Positions 8,318-17,152 of a DNA stretch of 64,000 nt are shown in pieces. A program made the position numbers and the translations under genes. Location of the stretch: assembly GCF_010233585.1 (NCBI RefSeq), contig NZ_CP045997.1, forward strand, positions 878,522 to 942,521. The letters are read 5' to 3'. The notes beneath the pieces were generated by a model. It was not told where the DNA came from, searched no databases, and saw nothing but the letters and a program-made list of their open reading frames with translations. How positions within the stretch are numbered: the stretch's first letter is position 1; every line of letters begins with the position of its first letter. This stretch comes from Spirosoma endbachense (lineage in GTDB: Bacteria > Bacteroidota > Bacteroidia > Cytophagales > Spirosomataceae).

Positions 8318-10252
8318 TCACTGACCGACGACCAGTTGCAGACGAGTTCCCTGTCCTGGCGACGAGTGTATTTTTAAGATACCGCCCATCGCTTCGGCCC
8401 GCTGCTTCATGCTGCTCTGGCCGGTACGCTGGCTTGGCTGGGCCGGATCGAATCCCCGGCCGTTATCCTCGATCAGGACCTGAAGCTGGTTATTTTTCCG
8501 CTCAAACCGGACAGTGGCCTCTGTGGCTTCTGAGTATTTAATCAGGTTGTTAATTGCTTCTTTACCAATCAGATACAAACTCCGTCGAACTTCCATCGAA
8601 ATCGGTACGGCATATAAAGCCGGGTCCGTTACGAACGAAAATCGAATATTCTTAGACTCCATTAAGGGTTGTGCGTACTCCTGTAACCGTAAAGCGATCC
8701 GTTGTAAGGAGTCATTGCCAGGGTTAATAGTCCAGATAATCTCGTCCATAGCCTCCAGAATCTGCCGGGCATCAGAGTTAATTTTCTGAACAGCCCGCTC
8801 AACCGATTCGGGACGTTTTTGGGCAATAAGGCTATTGACCATGCCACTGAGTAGTGAAATGCTGCTCAGCGTACTGCCCACTTCATCGTGTAAATCGTGG
8901 GCAATTTGCTTTCGTAAACGCTGGGCTTCTTCCAGTCGGCGAAGACGTGCCCGGTTCAGTAGCCAAGCGCTTACGGCCGCGCCTAATAATAAAAGCAAGA
9001 CACCGCCAATTAGTAACCCATTGGTTTGCAATTTCTTATTGATCAGTTCTTTTTCGCGGAGCTGTGCCTGTTGATGAAGCAGTTTGATCTGTTGTTCTTT
9101 CTTTTCGGCTTTGTATTGGGCAACTAACCGCTGGACTTCAGCGCTGGTACGAACGGCAGTCGTCGAGTCAATCTGTTTATTCTTTTCGAGTTGGAAGACG
9201 TAGGCCTGCTGAAAATTTTTCATCCCGCCATATAGGTCGGCCAGCCCCTGCGTATAATCAGCAATCTTCTTTTTGTTCCCGGTCTCGGTGACCAAATCGA
9301 GTGCTTTTTTCAGGTGCTTCTCCGCGGGAGTGTATTGCTTTAGTTCTTCATAGATCTGCCCCAGATTAAAATAAGCATTGGCCATACTCTCTTTATTTTG
9401 TTGCTTTTGGGCAATAGCTAAAGAGCGTTCCACAAATGGGAGGCCTTCCTGAGGGCGTTTTGCTAATTTTAGAGCGAGGCCAATATTTACCAGAATGTCG
9501 GCCTGGAGCAGGGCAAACTCAATTTCTGTAGCATGCTTCAAGGCCAGTTTATAGTAAATCAGCGACTTATCATACTGTTCCAGCCCATCATAGCATACAC
9601 CGATGCTGTTCTCGATAATGGCCATGCCACTGGTATTTTTTTCTACGTGCATCAATGCCAGCGCTTGTTGATAATAAGAAAGGGCTTCGCGGGGTTTGTT
9701 TAGATCTCGATAAGCGTTGCCAATGCCGCCATAGGTAGTGGCAATCCGTGGCTGTACATTATACTGTTCCTGAAGGCGCAACGAGCGAAGTTGCATAGCG
9801 ACTACCTTATCATATTGATGTAGTTTGTTCAATGCTGCGGCTACGTTTGATATGGCTCCGCAAATAAAACGTGGGTTTAGTTTGTGGTTTTCGGCTGCTG
9901 TCAGTGCCCTCTGAAAATAGTCCAGTGCCTGCTGGGGCCGACCGGTCAGGTAGTAAATCGACGCCCGATTGGTATAGGCTTTTGCCAGTCCCATACCGTA
10001 TTGAAGCTGGGTGGCAATATGTTCCGATACTTGCAATACGGAGTCAGCTTTTGCATAGTCAGGATTGGCGCCCGAATGAAGTTCGCGGCCCATTACATTC
10101 AGCGCACGGACGTAATTTGTGTCTTTACTGGTATGGTGTTTTAAATAAACGACAACCGAATCAAGCGTCTGCGGCACCTGGGCAAATACATCAGGTAATC
10201 CACTGATCTGTAAACTAACCAGCAATACAGCAATCAAGTAGCCGTGTTTCAT
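8318..10252 (-). CDS. TPR-containing sensor histidine kinase (HisKA_3 type)
   Basis: The protein is 644 residues. A signal peptide (MKHGYLIAVLLVSLQISG) is followed by a periplasmic region of about 330 residues made of tetratricopeptide repeats (for example GRPQQALDYFQRALTAAE and KPREALSYYQQALAL). Then come a coiled coil, one membrane helix (GLLIGGVLLLLLGAAVSAWL) and a cytoplasmic kinase. The phosphoacceptor is H455 in AHDLHDEVGS; the ATPase lobe shows GKEAINNLIKYSEA and DNGRGFD. The N-box reads NLIKYS where KH is usual, a mild deviation. The last 300 residues are the catalytic part. It most likely phosphorylates the NarL-type regulator at 7099-7725. Members of this family sense unknown signals through the TPR region. 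The ATG at 10252 is clear. Confidence 0.92.
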   Translation of the reverse strand: MKHGYLIAVLLVSLQISGLPDVFAQVPQTLDSVVVYLKHHTSKDTNYVRALNVMGRELHSGANPDYAKADSVLQVSEHIATQLQYGMGLAKAYTNRASIYYLTGRPQQALDYFQRALTAAENHKLNPRFICGAISNVAAALNKLHQYDKVVAMQLRSLRLQEQYNVQPRIATTYGGIGNAYRDLNKPREALSYYQQALALMHVEKNTSGMAIIENSIGVCYDGLEQYDKSLIYYKLALKHATEIEFALLQADILVNIGLALKLAKRPQEGLPFVERSLAIAQKQQNKESMANAYFNLGQIYEELKQYTPAEKHLKKALDLVTETGNKKKIADYTQGLADLYGGMKNFQQAYVFQLEKNKQIDSTTAVRTSAEVQRLVAQYKAEKKEQQIKLLHQQAQLREKELINKKLQTNGLLIGGVLLLLLGAAVSAWLLNRARLRRLEEAQRLRKQIAHDLHDEVGSTLSSISLLSGMVNSLIAQKRPESVERAVQKINSDARQILEAMDEIIWTINPGNDSLQRIALRLQEYAQPLMESKNIRFSFVTDPALYAVPISMEVRRSLYLIGKEAINNLIKYSEATEATVRFERKNNQLQVLIEDNGRGFDPAQPSQRTGQSSMKQRAEAMGGILKIHSSPGQGTRLQLVVGQ

Positions 10253-10360
10253 CTTGTTCTATAGAGTCAAAACATTAAATATTAATGAATTATCAGACAA
10301 TTGAAAATTCATTTAGGCATCGGTCATTTAGACTAAATTGAACCGGTGCTCGGCCAATTT

Positions 10361-10425
10361 AAACCTATAAGCCGGGCCGCCGATGCGCCGGGCCGCCGAT
10401 GCGGTGTCAAAAACCTTATAGGTTT
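10361..10425. repeat. Dyad with GC-rich tandem repeat inside
   Basis: An 11-base inverted repeat (AAACCTATAAG at 10361-10371, its complement at 10415-10425) encloses a tandem 16-base repeat CCGGGCCGCCGATGCG at 10372-10387 and 10388-10403. It lies in the 258-base gap between the kinase start and the stop of the GH113-like gene, so it could be part of a terminator or a small mobile repeat. No gene is visible in this gap. Confidence 0.7.
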
Positions 10426-10510
10426 GTCATCATTTGGACCACTTATCGATGAGTATGGAGGTCGGCTACAGGAAATCACGCCGACGTCCGCAACGCTTGC
10501 ACCAGGGATT

Positions 10511-11527
10511 CTACTTCTGCCAATTTTTCGTCAACACCTGCTCGGCTGGCTTGCCTTGCGGGCTATACTGGTCGCGCTCCCGGTGACGCGGCTCAATCTC
10601 CAGAAACCATTTCCAGAGAAAACCACCGGCAAACCACGGCTGTGGCCAGACCGCTTCGAGCATGGCTGCGTAGGCATTGGCCTGAGCCGTTGGATTGGGC
10701 TTACAATCAGTCTCGGACTCCCAAGGGCGTTGGGCTGTGTGATCGCAGCTTCGGTAGCCGAATTCCGTAAATAGAATTGGTTTCTGCCATTGACTGCTCA
10801 TTTGCTGCAATACGGTTAGGTGTTTCTTCCAGCCTCTGGTCAATTCACCTACCGATGGTTCCCGCTTATCGGAAATCGGGAAATAAGCGTCTACACCAAT
10901 GAAATCCAGCTGTTGCCAGAATGGAATCCGTTCGTAGCGGTCCCAGTTGGCTGCGTAGGTCAATTGTCCTTTATAAATCTGCCGGATCTGCTTGATCAAA
11001 GTTTGCCAGAAGGCGGGTCGGGCAACGGCGAAACGGTCAAGCTCAGTTGTGATGCAGTATAAATCGATGTGTAAGGAGTCTGCAATTTTGGCGAAATGCA
11101 GAATGTACTGCGCATAATCGTGCTCGAAACTTTGCCAGTCGGCTTCTGTTGAGAATTCAAGATCGAGGTGAGAGCCGCCCTGCATCCAGACATGCGGTTT
11201 TAGCATCGTTTTCAGCCCCTGCTTCCGGGCCATTTGCACCGTTCCGGCTACGCCCGCCGTTGTTTCACCCCACCATTGCCACTTGCTTTGTTCCTTCCTG
11301 TTTTCGCTGAAGAAAAAATGTGGATCATTTTTCTTGCAGAAACCATACGGCACAATAGCAACCCATTCGCCACCAATTGCCCGAACGGGTGCCAGTGCCA
11401 GCGAGTCGGGTTGGCGTGGGGGAGCGACCAGATTGACCCCTTTGAATTTATGGCCAGAATACTGAAAAGGCGGCTGGGTCTGGCAGCTTAAAAGGGAGCA
11501 TAAAATCAAAAAGAAGCGATTGACCAT
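10511..11527 (-). CDS. GH113-like glycoside hydrolase lipoprotein
   Basis: The protein is 338 residues with a short lipoprotein signal (MVNRFFLILCSLLSC, Cys15). The body reads as a (beta/alpha)8 barrel: FKGVNLVAPPRQ at the start, a Trp-rich LKPHVWMQ strand, YCITTELDRF with the likely acid/base E162, DFIGVDAYFP, and ILFTEFGYRS with the likely nucleophile E255, then FAGGFLWKWF. This order of motifs fits the GH113 family (beta-mannanase) and close clan A relatives; actual substrate is not proven. As a lipoprotein it would act at the cell surface or in the periplasm. The ATG at 11527 is clear. The divergent neighbour at 11600 shares a 72-base promoter region. Confidence 0.8.
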   Translation of the reverse strand: MVNRFFLILCSLLSCQTQPPFQYSGHKFKGVNLVAPPRQPDSLALAPVRAIGGEWVAIVPYGFCKKNDPHFFFSENRKEQSKWQWWGETTAGVAGTVQMARKQGLKTMLKPHVWMQGGSHLDLEFSTEADWQSFEHDYAQYILHFAKIADSLHIDLYCITTELDRFAVARPAFWQTLIKQIRQIYKGQLTYAANWDRYERIPFWQQLDFIGVDAYFPISDKREPSVGELTRGWKKHLTVLQQMSSQWQKPILFTEFGYRSCDHTAQRPWESETDCKPNPTAQANAYAAMLEAVWPQPWFAGGFLWKWFLEIEPRHRERDQYSPQGKPAEQVLTKNWQK

Positions 11528-11599
11528 AGGAGAGGCAAGTAAATTACATCGAAAAAAGGATTTATCTTATTCCTAACTACCCGTCAACTACATTCGAGT

Positions 11600-12745
11600 A
11601 TGCAACGAATTGCCATTAGCCTGCTTGTCCTCTTTATTATCGGTGGTTCTGTTGCGCCAGAACCAACTACCCACTTCAAACGCTATTTTGTCGCAGCCGA
11701 AAGTTACGAATCTGTGGGCGTTTTTGATGTCGATAAAAATGATACACTCGACCTTGTTTCCGGCGATTTCTGGTACGAAGGTCCCAATTTCCGACGTCGG
11801 CATCTGATTGGCAACGAACCACGAAAAGATCAGTATTACGACGACTTTTCGACCATTCCAATCGATGTAAATGCCGATGGTCGGATCGATTTTGTGACGG
11901 GTGGCTGGTTTGATCAAACGCTTCGCTGGGTCGAAAATCCAGGACCCGTTAAAGGAAATCCCACCTGGCCGTTGCATGAGATCGGTAAAGTGGGCAATGT
12001 TGAAACAACGCGTGCCTGGGACATCGATGGCGATGGCACCGTTGAAATTGTGCCTAATAATCCGAATCACCCATTGAAATACGTCAAATTAACGAGTCCG
12101 GGCGTATTCAAAATGGTCACGATTGCCCCAACGCAGGGCCACGGCCTGGGATTTGGTGATATCAATGCCGACGGTCGGGGCGACTTTATTGTGAGCGATG
12201 GCTGGCTCGAAGCCCCAGCTGATCGGGAAAGTGGCCCCTGGACATTACACAAGGAGTTTGCCCTCGGTACGGCTAGTGTACCCATAATTGTGGCTGACGT
12301 GAACGGCGACCGGCTTAACGACCTCATTGTTGGACAGGGACATAGCTATGGGTTGCATTGGTACGAGCAGGCTAAGGATGGTAAAGGGCAGCGCAGTTGG
12401 ACCAAACACCTGATTGACGATAAAAACTCACAGTATCACTGCCTCGAATGGATCGATATTACGGGCGATGGTCGTCCTGATCTGGTTACGGGTAAGCGTT
12501 TTCGGGCACACAATGACAACGATCCGGGCAGCTATGATCCCGTCGGTCTCTATTATTTTACCTGGGACACCGCCCGGAAGCAATTCGTGAAACATGATAT
12601 TGCCTTTGGAGAAGCTGGTGTTGGCAAGGGAACGGGTATTTATTTTGCCGTTGCCGATTTGCACAAAAACGGCCGAAATGACATCGTAGTGGCCGGAAAA
12701 GACGGATTAGTAGTATTTTTTAATGAAAGTGCTCGAAAAAAATAA
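11600..12745 (+). CDS. Exported FG-GAP/VCBS seven-bladed propeller protein
   Basis: The protein is 381 residues with an N-terminal signal peptide (MQRIAISLLVLFIIGGSVA). The mature part has about seven repeats, each carrying a calcium-binding type loop: DVDKNDTLD, DVNADGRID, DIDGDGTVE, DINADGRGD, DVNGDRLND, DITGDGRPD and a degenerate LHKNGRND. This is the pattern of FG-GAP/VCBS beta propellers. Such proteins are exported and often bind ligands, carbohydrates or other proteins; no catalytic residues are visible. The gene is divergent from the GH113-like lipoprotein and could serve the same polysaccharide, which is inference. A separate 133-residue membrane protein follows after 167 bases. Confidence 0.82.
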   Translation: MQRIAISLLVLFIIGGSVAPEPTTHFKRYFVAAESYESVGVFDVDKNDTLDLVSGDFWYEGPNFRRRHLIGNEPRKDQYYDDFSTIPIDVNADGRIDFVTGGWFDQTLRWVENPGPVKGNPTWPLHEIGKVGNVETTRAWDIDGDGTVEIVPNNPNHPLKYVKLTSPGVFKMVTIAPTQGHGLGFGDINADGRGDFIVSDGWLEAPADRESGPWTLHKEFALGTASVPIIVADVNGDRLNDLIVGQGHSYGLHWYEQAKDGKGQRSWTKHLIDDKNSQYHCLEWIDITGDGRPDLVTGKRFRAHNDNDPGSYDPVGLYYFTWDTARKQFVKHDIAFGEAGVGKGTGIYFAVADLHKNGRNDIVVAGKDGLVVFFNESARKK

Positions 12746-12800
12746 GCTATATTTAATCTATCTATATTGGAGTTTATTGTATTTTTATCATTCGTATAGT

Positions 12801-12876
12801 TCAGAAGGCTGGCTTGCCACCGTGCCGCGATCGACAATTGACTAGATTGTGGAACCCTTGCGAGCCAATCTTCTGA
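12801..12876. repeat. Imperfect long dyad, possible decayed copy of the palindromic repeat family
   Basis: Arms 12801-12817 and 12860-12876 match at 14 of 17 positions, with a smaller inner repeat (ACAAT/ATTGT) in the loop. The segment GCCACCGTGCC inside the left half recalls the core of the palindromes at 24.9, 45.3 and 49.9 kb, but the match is partial. It lies 37 bases before the ATG of the membrane protein at 12913. Confidence 0.4.
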
Positions 12877-12912
12877 GGTTTAGAAAACTCCTCTTTAGAA
12901 ACGTATTGGCTT

Positions 12913-13314
12913 ATGCAGCGTGCTCAATTGAAAGAATTCTATGGCTATGGTTTAATCCTGATTGTGTTAGCCGCCGTCCAGATTTATTCCGTTTACGTGG
13001 CTACGACCACTGATTTATCACTCACCTGGAAGCATTATCTTGGTTTTGGAGCAACTGCTCTGGCGGGGATTCTGTGGGCCTTTCGAAAGCCACAGTACTT
13101 GTTCTACGCACTAGGTCTGACGTTTGTACTGGGTTATGAAAACCTGCTGGGTTTTACGCCAACGCTCGATTTTACGTCAACGCAATATTATATCGACAGC
13201 ACGCCATTGCCGGTGTCCTATCAGGATTTTTCAATGTATATGCTCCTGATCTGGGCTTACGTTGCCAACGGTCGCCTTCGGACAATGATGCAGTCTTTGT
13301 TTGTGAGAGGGTAA
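12913..13314 (+). CDS. Small integral membrane protein, unknown
   Basis: The protein is 133 residues with four predicted membrane helices: about 10-29 (GYGLILIVLAAVQIYSVYVA), 41-58, 65-80 and 104-118. A short aqueous loop carries DFTSTQYYIDSTPLPVSYQD. No family is recognised and no charged catalytic motif is present. It stands alone between the VCBS gene and the convergent Gfo/Idh gene; a hairpin at 13320-13366 ends both. The ATG at 12913 is preceded by AT-rich sequence but no clear -7 motif. A hypothetical conserved membrane protein is the safest label. Confidence 0.65.
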   Translation: MQRAQLKEFYGYGLILIVLAAVQIYSVYVATTTDLSLTWKHYLGFGATALAGILWAFRKPQYLFYALGLTFVLGYENLLGFTPTLDFTSTQYYIDSTPLPVSYQDFSMYMLLIWAYVANGRLRTMMQSLFVRG

Positions 13315-13319
13315 TAACG

Positions 13320-13366
13320 GTAAATGGGTAACTAAGCAGAATCTTTCCGCTCAGTTACCCATTTAC
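13320..13366. terminator. Bidirectional terminator hairpin
   Basis: Inverted repeat: 13320-13337 (GTAAATGGGTAACTAAGC) and 13349-13366, 17 of 18 positions paired, 11-base loop. It lies between convergent stops at 13314 (+) and 13380 (-). Confidence 0.8.
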
Positions 13367-13379
13367 TCAATCACTTTTG

Positions 13380-14933
13380 TTATGCTGTCAGCGACCAGCC
13401 TTCGCGGTATTCGCGTTTCACAAACTGGTTAGCTTCGTCGAGGTTGGTAATTTTCATGTTTTTACCATCCCACATCAGTTTCTTACGGCCAGGATACGTA
13501 AAGCCTTTTCCGTCGGCTTTAGCCTGACGAAGCGTATAGCTGCGAATGGCCAGGTTACCCATCAGAACCGATTCCGTAAGCGGACCCGAAAAATCGAACG
13601 AAGAGGTAAGTGCTTTGTGCTCTTTGCTATTGAAACCGGCTTTGCAGGCTTCTGTCCACAGCACCTGGTGACCGTTTTCGGGCAGGGGCTTGCTTCCATC
13701 AGCTGGTTTGGGTTTCGGATCGCCCACTATTTTCTGGCCATCTTTGGTGTAGAGTTTTGGATCTTCGCCATACATGCCACAAATCAGTAAGCCTTTATCG
13801 CCGTGGATGAGCACACCGTTTTCACCATTTTCGGGCATCGGTTCTCCTTCGGGCAGCATATCGGGGCGGAATGGACGAATACCACCATCTTCCCAGATCA
13901 TTTTTACGACCGATTTATTTTTGGCCGTTGCCGGGAATTTTAATTCCACGTGCGACGATGGCGGACATCCTTCCGGAATATACTCCGGTGTCCAGTCTTT
14001 CAGGAATACCTGACCGATACTGGTTTCAACCTCGGTTGGATAGCCAAGTCCGAGAACGCGGAAAGGTGTATCCATAATGTGGCAACCGATGTCGCCCAGA
14101 GCGCCAGCGCCAAAATTCCACCAGCCGCGCCATTTGAATGGGTGATAGGCAGGGGTATAGCCCACTTTTTGAGCAGGTCCGAGCCAGAGATCCCAATCCA
14201 GATCGACGGGAGTTTCACCAGCTGGCTGTGGCACCGGAATGCCCTGAGGCCAGACTGGACGGTTTGTCCAGAGATTAACGGTATGCACCGTTCCCAGGAG
14301 CCCTTTGTCGAACCAGTCTACCATTTGTTTTTGCTGTGGGTTCGACGAGCCCTGATTACCCATCTGCGTAACGACTTTGTATTTACGGGCCGCTTCGGTT
14401 AGCATCCGGGCTTCGTAAATGTTGTGTGTCAGGGGCTTCTGCACGTATACGTGTTTTCCACGCTGCATCGCTGCCATGGCAACAACAGCGTGTGTATGGT
14501 CAGCTGTCGAAACGGTTACGGCATCAATGGATTTGCCTTCTTTATCGAGCATTTCGCGGAAGTCCTTGTAGCGTTTCGCATTGGGGTGCTTCGTGAAATT
14601 TTCTTTAACGCGGGCCAGTCCCCAGTCTACATCGCAAAGGGCTACAATGTTATTGGCACCGTTGTTATAGGAATTGTTGGTATCGCTAAAACCTTTACCG
14701 CCGAAACCAACACCCGCAATGTTGAGCTTGTCGCTGGGAGCGATGAAGCCCTTGCCGCCCAATACGTGACGGGGAACAATCAGGAAGCTGGTGGCGGCCA
14801 AAGCGCCAGCCTGAATGAATTGACGCCGTGACGTACCCCCTTTATCTGGAGTTGGCGAATCCACCGCACCGGCAATCTGGCCGGGCGTTGAGTTGTCTGG
14901 TTGATTCATAAAATGAGTATTGAACTGATCCAT
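13380..14933 (-). CDS. Tat-exported Gfo/Idh/MocA family oxidoreductase
   Basis: The open frame reaches a TTG at 14975, but the ATG at 14933 (MDQFNTHFMNQPDN) or the one at 14909 is far more likely; I use 14933, giving 517 residues. A twin-arginine motif (TSRRQFIQAGALAATSFLI) is followed by a Rossmann NAD(P) domain (LNIAGVGFGGKGF), the family's VYVQKPLTHN segment in place of the usual EKP, and a C-terminal alpha/beta domain with GDIGCHIMDTPF. Members oxidise or reduce sugars and cyclitols with NAD(P); the substrate here is unknown. A Tat signal implies the folded, cofactor-bound enzyme is exported. Nearby sugar hydrolases fit a carbohydrate role. Terminator at 13320-13366. Confidence 0.88.
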   Translation of the reverse strand: MDQFNTHFMNQPDNSTPGQIAGAVDSPTPDKGGTSRRQFIQAGALAATSFLIVPRHVLGGKGFIAPSDKLNIAGVGFGGKGFSDTNNSYNNGANNIVALCDVDWGLARVKENFTKHPNAKRYKDFREMLDKEGKSIDAVTVSTADHTHAVVAMAAMQRGKHVYVQKPLTHNIYEARMLTEAARKYKVVTQMGNQGSSNPQQKQMVDWFDKGLLGTVHTVNLWTNRPVWPQGIPVPQPAGETPVDLDWDLWLGPAQKVGYTPAYHPFKWRGWWNFGAGALGDIGCHIMDTPFRVLGLGYPTEVETSIGQVFLKDWTPEYIPEGCPPSSHVELKFPATAKNKSVVKMIWEDGGIRPFRPDMLPEGEPMPENGENGVLIHGDKGLLICGMYGEDPKLYTKDGQKIVGDPKPKPADGSKPLPENGHQVLWTEACKAGFNSKEHKALTSSFDFSGPLTESVLMGNLAIRSYTLRQAKADGKGFTYPGRKKLMWDGKNMKITNLDEANQFVKREYREGWSLTA

Positions 14934-15202
14934 TTTACAAAAGCGAATCGACTCCTTTTTATACCCCCGACGCAATGTGTTTTTTGGGTTAAATCATGCC
15001 AGGTGTCTATCAACGCTGATTAATCTATTTTTATCACAACCGCCCAAATCGTTCAAATGATGCTGTTCAACTCTTCATGGCAGCCGGGTTGAGCAGTGTT
15101 GATCAGGGCGCGGACAGACGTGAGTTTGGGTATTGCCCAGTTTGCCTATTGAAAAACGGCCATCGAAACATCGACCGATAGGACTAGCTATTGATGTTCT
15201 TG

Positions 15203-16627
15203 CTAAAATCGTTTTTTTGAATGATTCAGATTATGGGCAGCTGGTTTGGGATTGGTTAACAAGTGCTGGAACCACCGCCCCGATGCTTTTACGATTCGTT
15301 TCTGAGTTCGGAAATCGACATAGACCAGTCCGAAACGAGGGCGATAGCCTTCAGCCCATTCAAAATTGTCGAGAAATGTCCAGGCAAAATACCCGGCTAC
15401 CGGTAAGCCGTCGCGTTTGGCCTGCAATACCTGTTGGAGATAATTCTGGTGGTACTCAAGCCGGGCCAAATCATTTACGGCACCATTTTGAACCGTGTCA
15501 TAAAAAGCCGCGCCACTTTCGGTAATGTAGATTTTTTTGACTCCCTCATAACGGCCGTACTGCTGAATAATCCGGTACATACTTTCAGGATACACTTCCC
15601 AGCCCATTTCGGTGATCGTTGGCACACTGCGCCGGAGGGGCGATACCTGGGCAGCCCACAGGTAGGGCATAAAGTAAGAATGCTCGACCACAGCCCGGAA
15701 ATAATGTTGCAGGCCAATAAAGTCGAAGTCAAATGCGAGCCGCTCCATATCGCCGGGTTTAGCTACTTTTTTGGTAATACCAGCCAGAAACGGGAGTTCT
15801 TTGTCTGGGTAACCCAGGCCAAGAGCCGGTTCGATGAAGAGTCGATTCAGGAGTGCATCTACACGGGCGGCTGCGGCCACGTCGCGGGCCGAGTTCGTAA
15901 ACGGATCGATCGGTGAACACGAAAAGGTGGTGCCTACGTGCGCTCCCGGCACGTTTCGCCGAACGATGCGACCTCCTTCGGCCTGTGCCAGTGCCGTATG
16001 GTGAATAACAGGAAGCAGATTCCGGAAACTACGCCGACCGGGCGCGTGCTGGCCCGTAAAGTAACCCAGCACGGAAAATGCCAGGGGTTCGTTCAGGATA
16101 ATCCAGTGCCTGACCTTGTGACCAAAAGCTTTGGTGCAAATGTCCACAAATTCGCCGAACCAGTCCACAACACTGCGGTTCGGCCATCCTCCCTTGTTTT
16201 CAAGGGCCTGCGGTAAATCCCAGTGGTAGAGCGTGATCCAGGGTGTTATACCCAGGGCCAGGCAATGATCGATCAGTCGGTCATAAAAGGCCAGCCCCGT
16301 TTCGTTTAAGCGCCCCCCCTGACTGGGGCCAACACCATCGGGTAGAATGCGTGACCATGACAGCGAAAACCGAAAGGCGTCGAAACCTAATTCTTTGTGT
16401 AACCACAAATCGGATTCGTAGCGGTCGTAGAACTCGCAGGCAATATCAGCGGTTTCGCCGGTTTTGATTTTCCCCTTCTGCCGACTAAACGTATCCCAGA
16501 CGCTAGGCGAACGGCCATCGCGGTCAACAGCCCCTTCAATCTGATAGGCAGCCGTGGCGGTTCCCCAAACAAAATCAGGGCCGAAAGTATGGCGATCGAA
16601 ACCCGAATAATCGGTCAATTGGTGCAA
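15203..16627 (-). CDS. bglB: GH1 beta-glucosidase
   Basis: The protein is 474 residues and follows the GH1 pattern: FVWGTATAAYQIEGA at residue 19, the acid/base E180 in WIILNEPLAF, and the nucleophile E370 in IYITESGAAF (canonical ITENG, here ESG). Other landmarks are FRFSLSWSRI, TLYHWDLPQAL and FAWTFLDNFEWAEGY. It hydrolyses beta-linked glucosides or related disaccharides in the cytoplasm; there is no signal peptide. The start is unusual: upstream in frame there is a stop, and no ATG precedes the conserved GH1 opening, so translation must begin at TTG 16627 or TTG 16618. The gene symbol is by family only; substrate preference cannot be read from the sequence. Confidence 0.93.
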   Translation of the reverse strand: MHQLTDYSGFDRHTFGPDFVWGTATAAYQIEGAVDRDGRSPSVWDTFSRQKGKIKTGETADIACEFYDRYESDLWLHKELGFDAFRFSLSWSRILPDGVGPSQGGRLNETGLAFYDRLIDHCLALGITPWITLYHWDLPQALENKGGWPNRSVVDWFGEFVDICTKAFGHKVRHWIILNEPLAFSVLGYFTGQHAPGRRSFRNLLPVIHHTALAQAEGGRIVRRNVPGAHVGTTFSCSPIDPFTNSARDVAAAARVDALLNRLFIEPALGLGYPDKELPFLAGITKKVAKPGDMERLAFDFDFIGLQHYFRAVVEHSYFMPYLWAAQVSPLRRSVPTITEMGWEVYPESMYRIIQQYGRYEGVKKIYITESGAAFYDTVQNGAVNDLARLEYHQNYLQQVLQAKRDGLPVAGYFAWTFLDNFEWAEGYRPRFGLVYVDFRTQKRIVKASGRWFQHLLTNPKPAAHNLNHSKKRF

Positions 16628-16700
16628 TAGATTGGTACGTACTTAAAATTTGGGGCAAAGGCACAGGCCATGCCAAAATTAGCGGTTAGCTGGTAATAAA

Positions 16701-16740
16701 ACACGCCCACCAGATTAACAAATTAATCAGATGGGCGTGT
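16701..16740 (-). terminator. Rho-independent terminator of the Spy-like gene
   Basis: Outer arms ACACGCCCA (16701-16709) and TGGGCGTGT (16732-16740) pair perfectly and enclose an inner GATTAA/TTAATC stem. On the minus strand the arm is followed by TTTATTACC. It lies 20 bases after the stop at 16760. Confidence 0.75.
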
Positions 16741-16759
16741 GATCAATTAAGGGTTATAA

Positions 16760-17152
16760 CTAGCCCCGACGGCCATATGGCGCATTACGAGGACCGGATT
16801 GTTGCTGGGCAAATAACCGGTCGCGTTGAGCCGACGTTAATACGGCCAGCATGTCCTGACGTTTACGAAGCTGAAGTTGGCGAAGCCCGTCGGGTGTCAG
16901 ACGAGAGGTGGTCATGATGCGATCGTAATTATCTTCGATTTTATGCAACTGCTTTTCCTGACGGCGGGATAACCCAACTATAGCGTCGATACGATCAATT
17001 TTCAGATCGTCCTGATATTGGTCTCTGTCGTAACGAGTGCCTCCGTATTGAGGAGTACGGTTGTCAAAAGGTTTTGAATATACGCGTTGAGCCAGGGTTA
17101 CACCGGTCGAAAGGGCGAAGAAAGTAAGGGCGGCTGCGATTGTCTTTTTCAT
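16760..17152 (-). CDS. Periplasmic Spy/CpxP-like protein
   Basis: The protein is 130 residues with a signal peptide (MKKTIAAALTFFALSTGVTLA, cleavage before QRV). The mature part is mostly helical and charged: RQEKQLHKIEDNYDRIM and LRQLQLRKRQDMLAVLTSAQRDRLFAQ. The final LTSAQRDRL resembles the LTxxQ motif of Spy/CpxP periplasmic chaperone-like proteins, although the first copy reads LSRRQ. It ends in a Gly/Arg-rich tail. A role in envelope stress or metal binding is possible by family only. A terminator follows at 16701-16740. The 548 bases upstream carry no confident gene. Confidence 0.65.
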   Translation of the reverse strand: MKKTIAAALTFFALSTGVTLAQRVYSKPFDNRTPQYGGTRYDRDQYQDDLKIDRIDAIVGLSRRQEKQLHKIEDNYDRIMTTSRLTPDGLRQLQLRKRQDMLAVLTSAQRDRLFAQQQSGPRNAPYGRRG

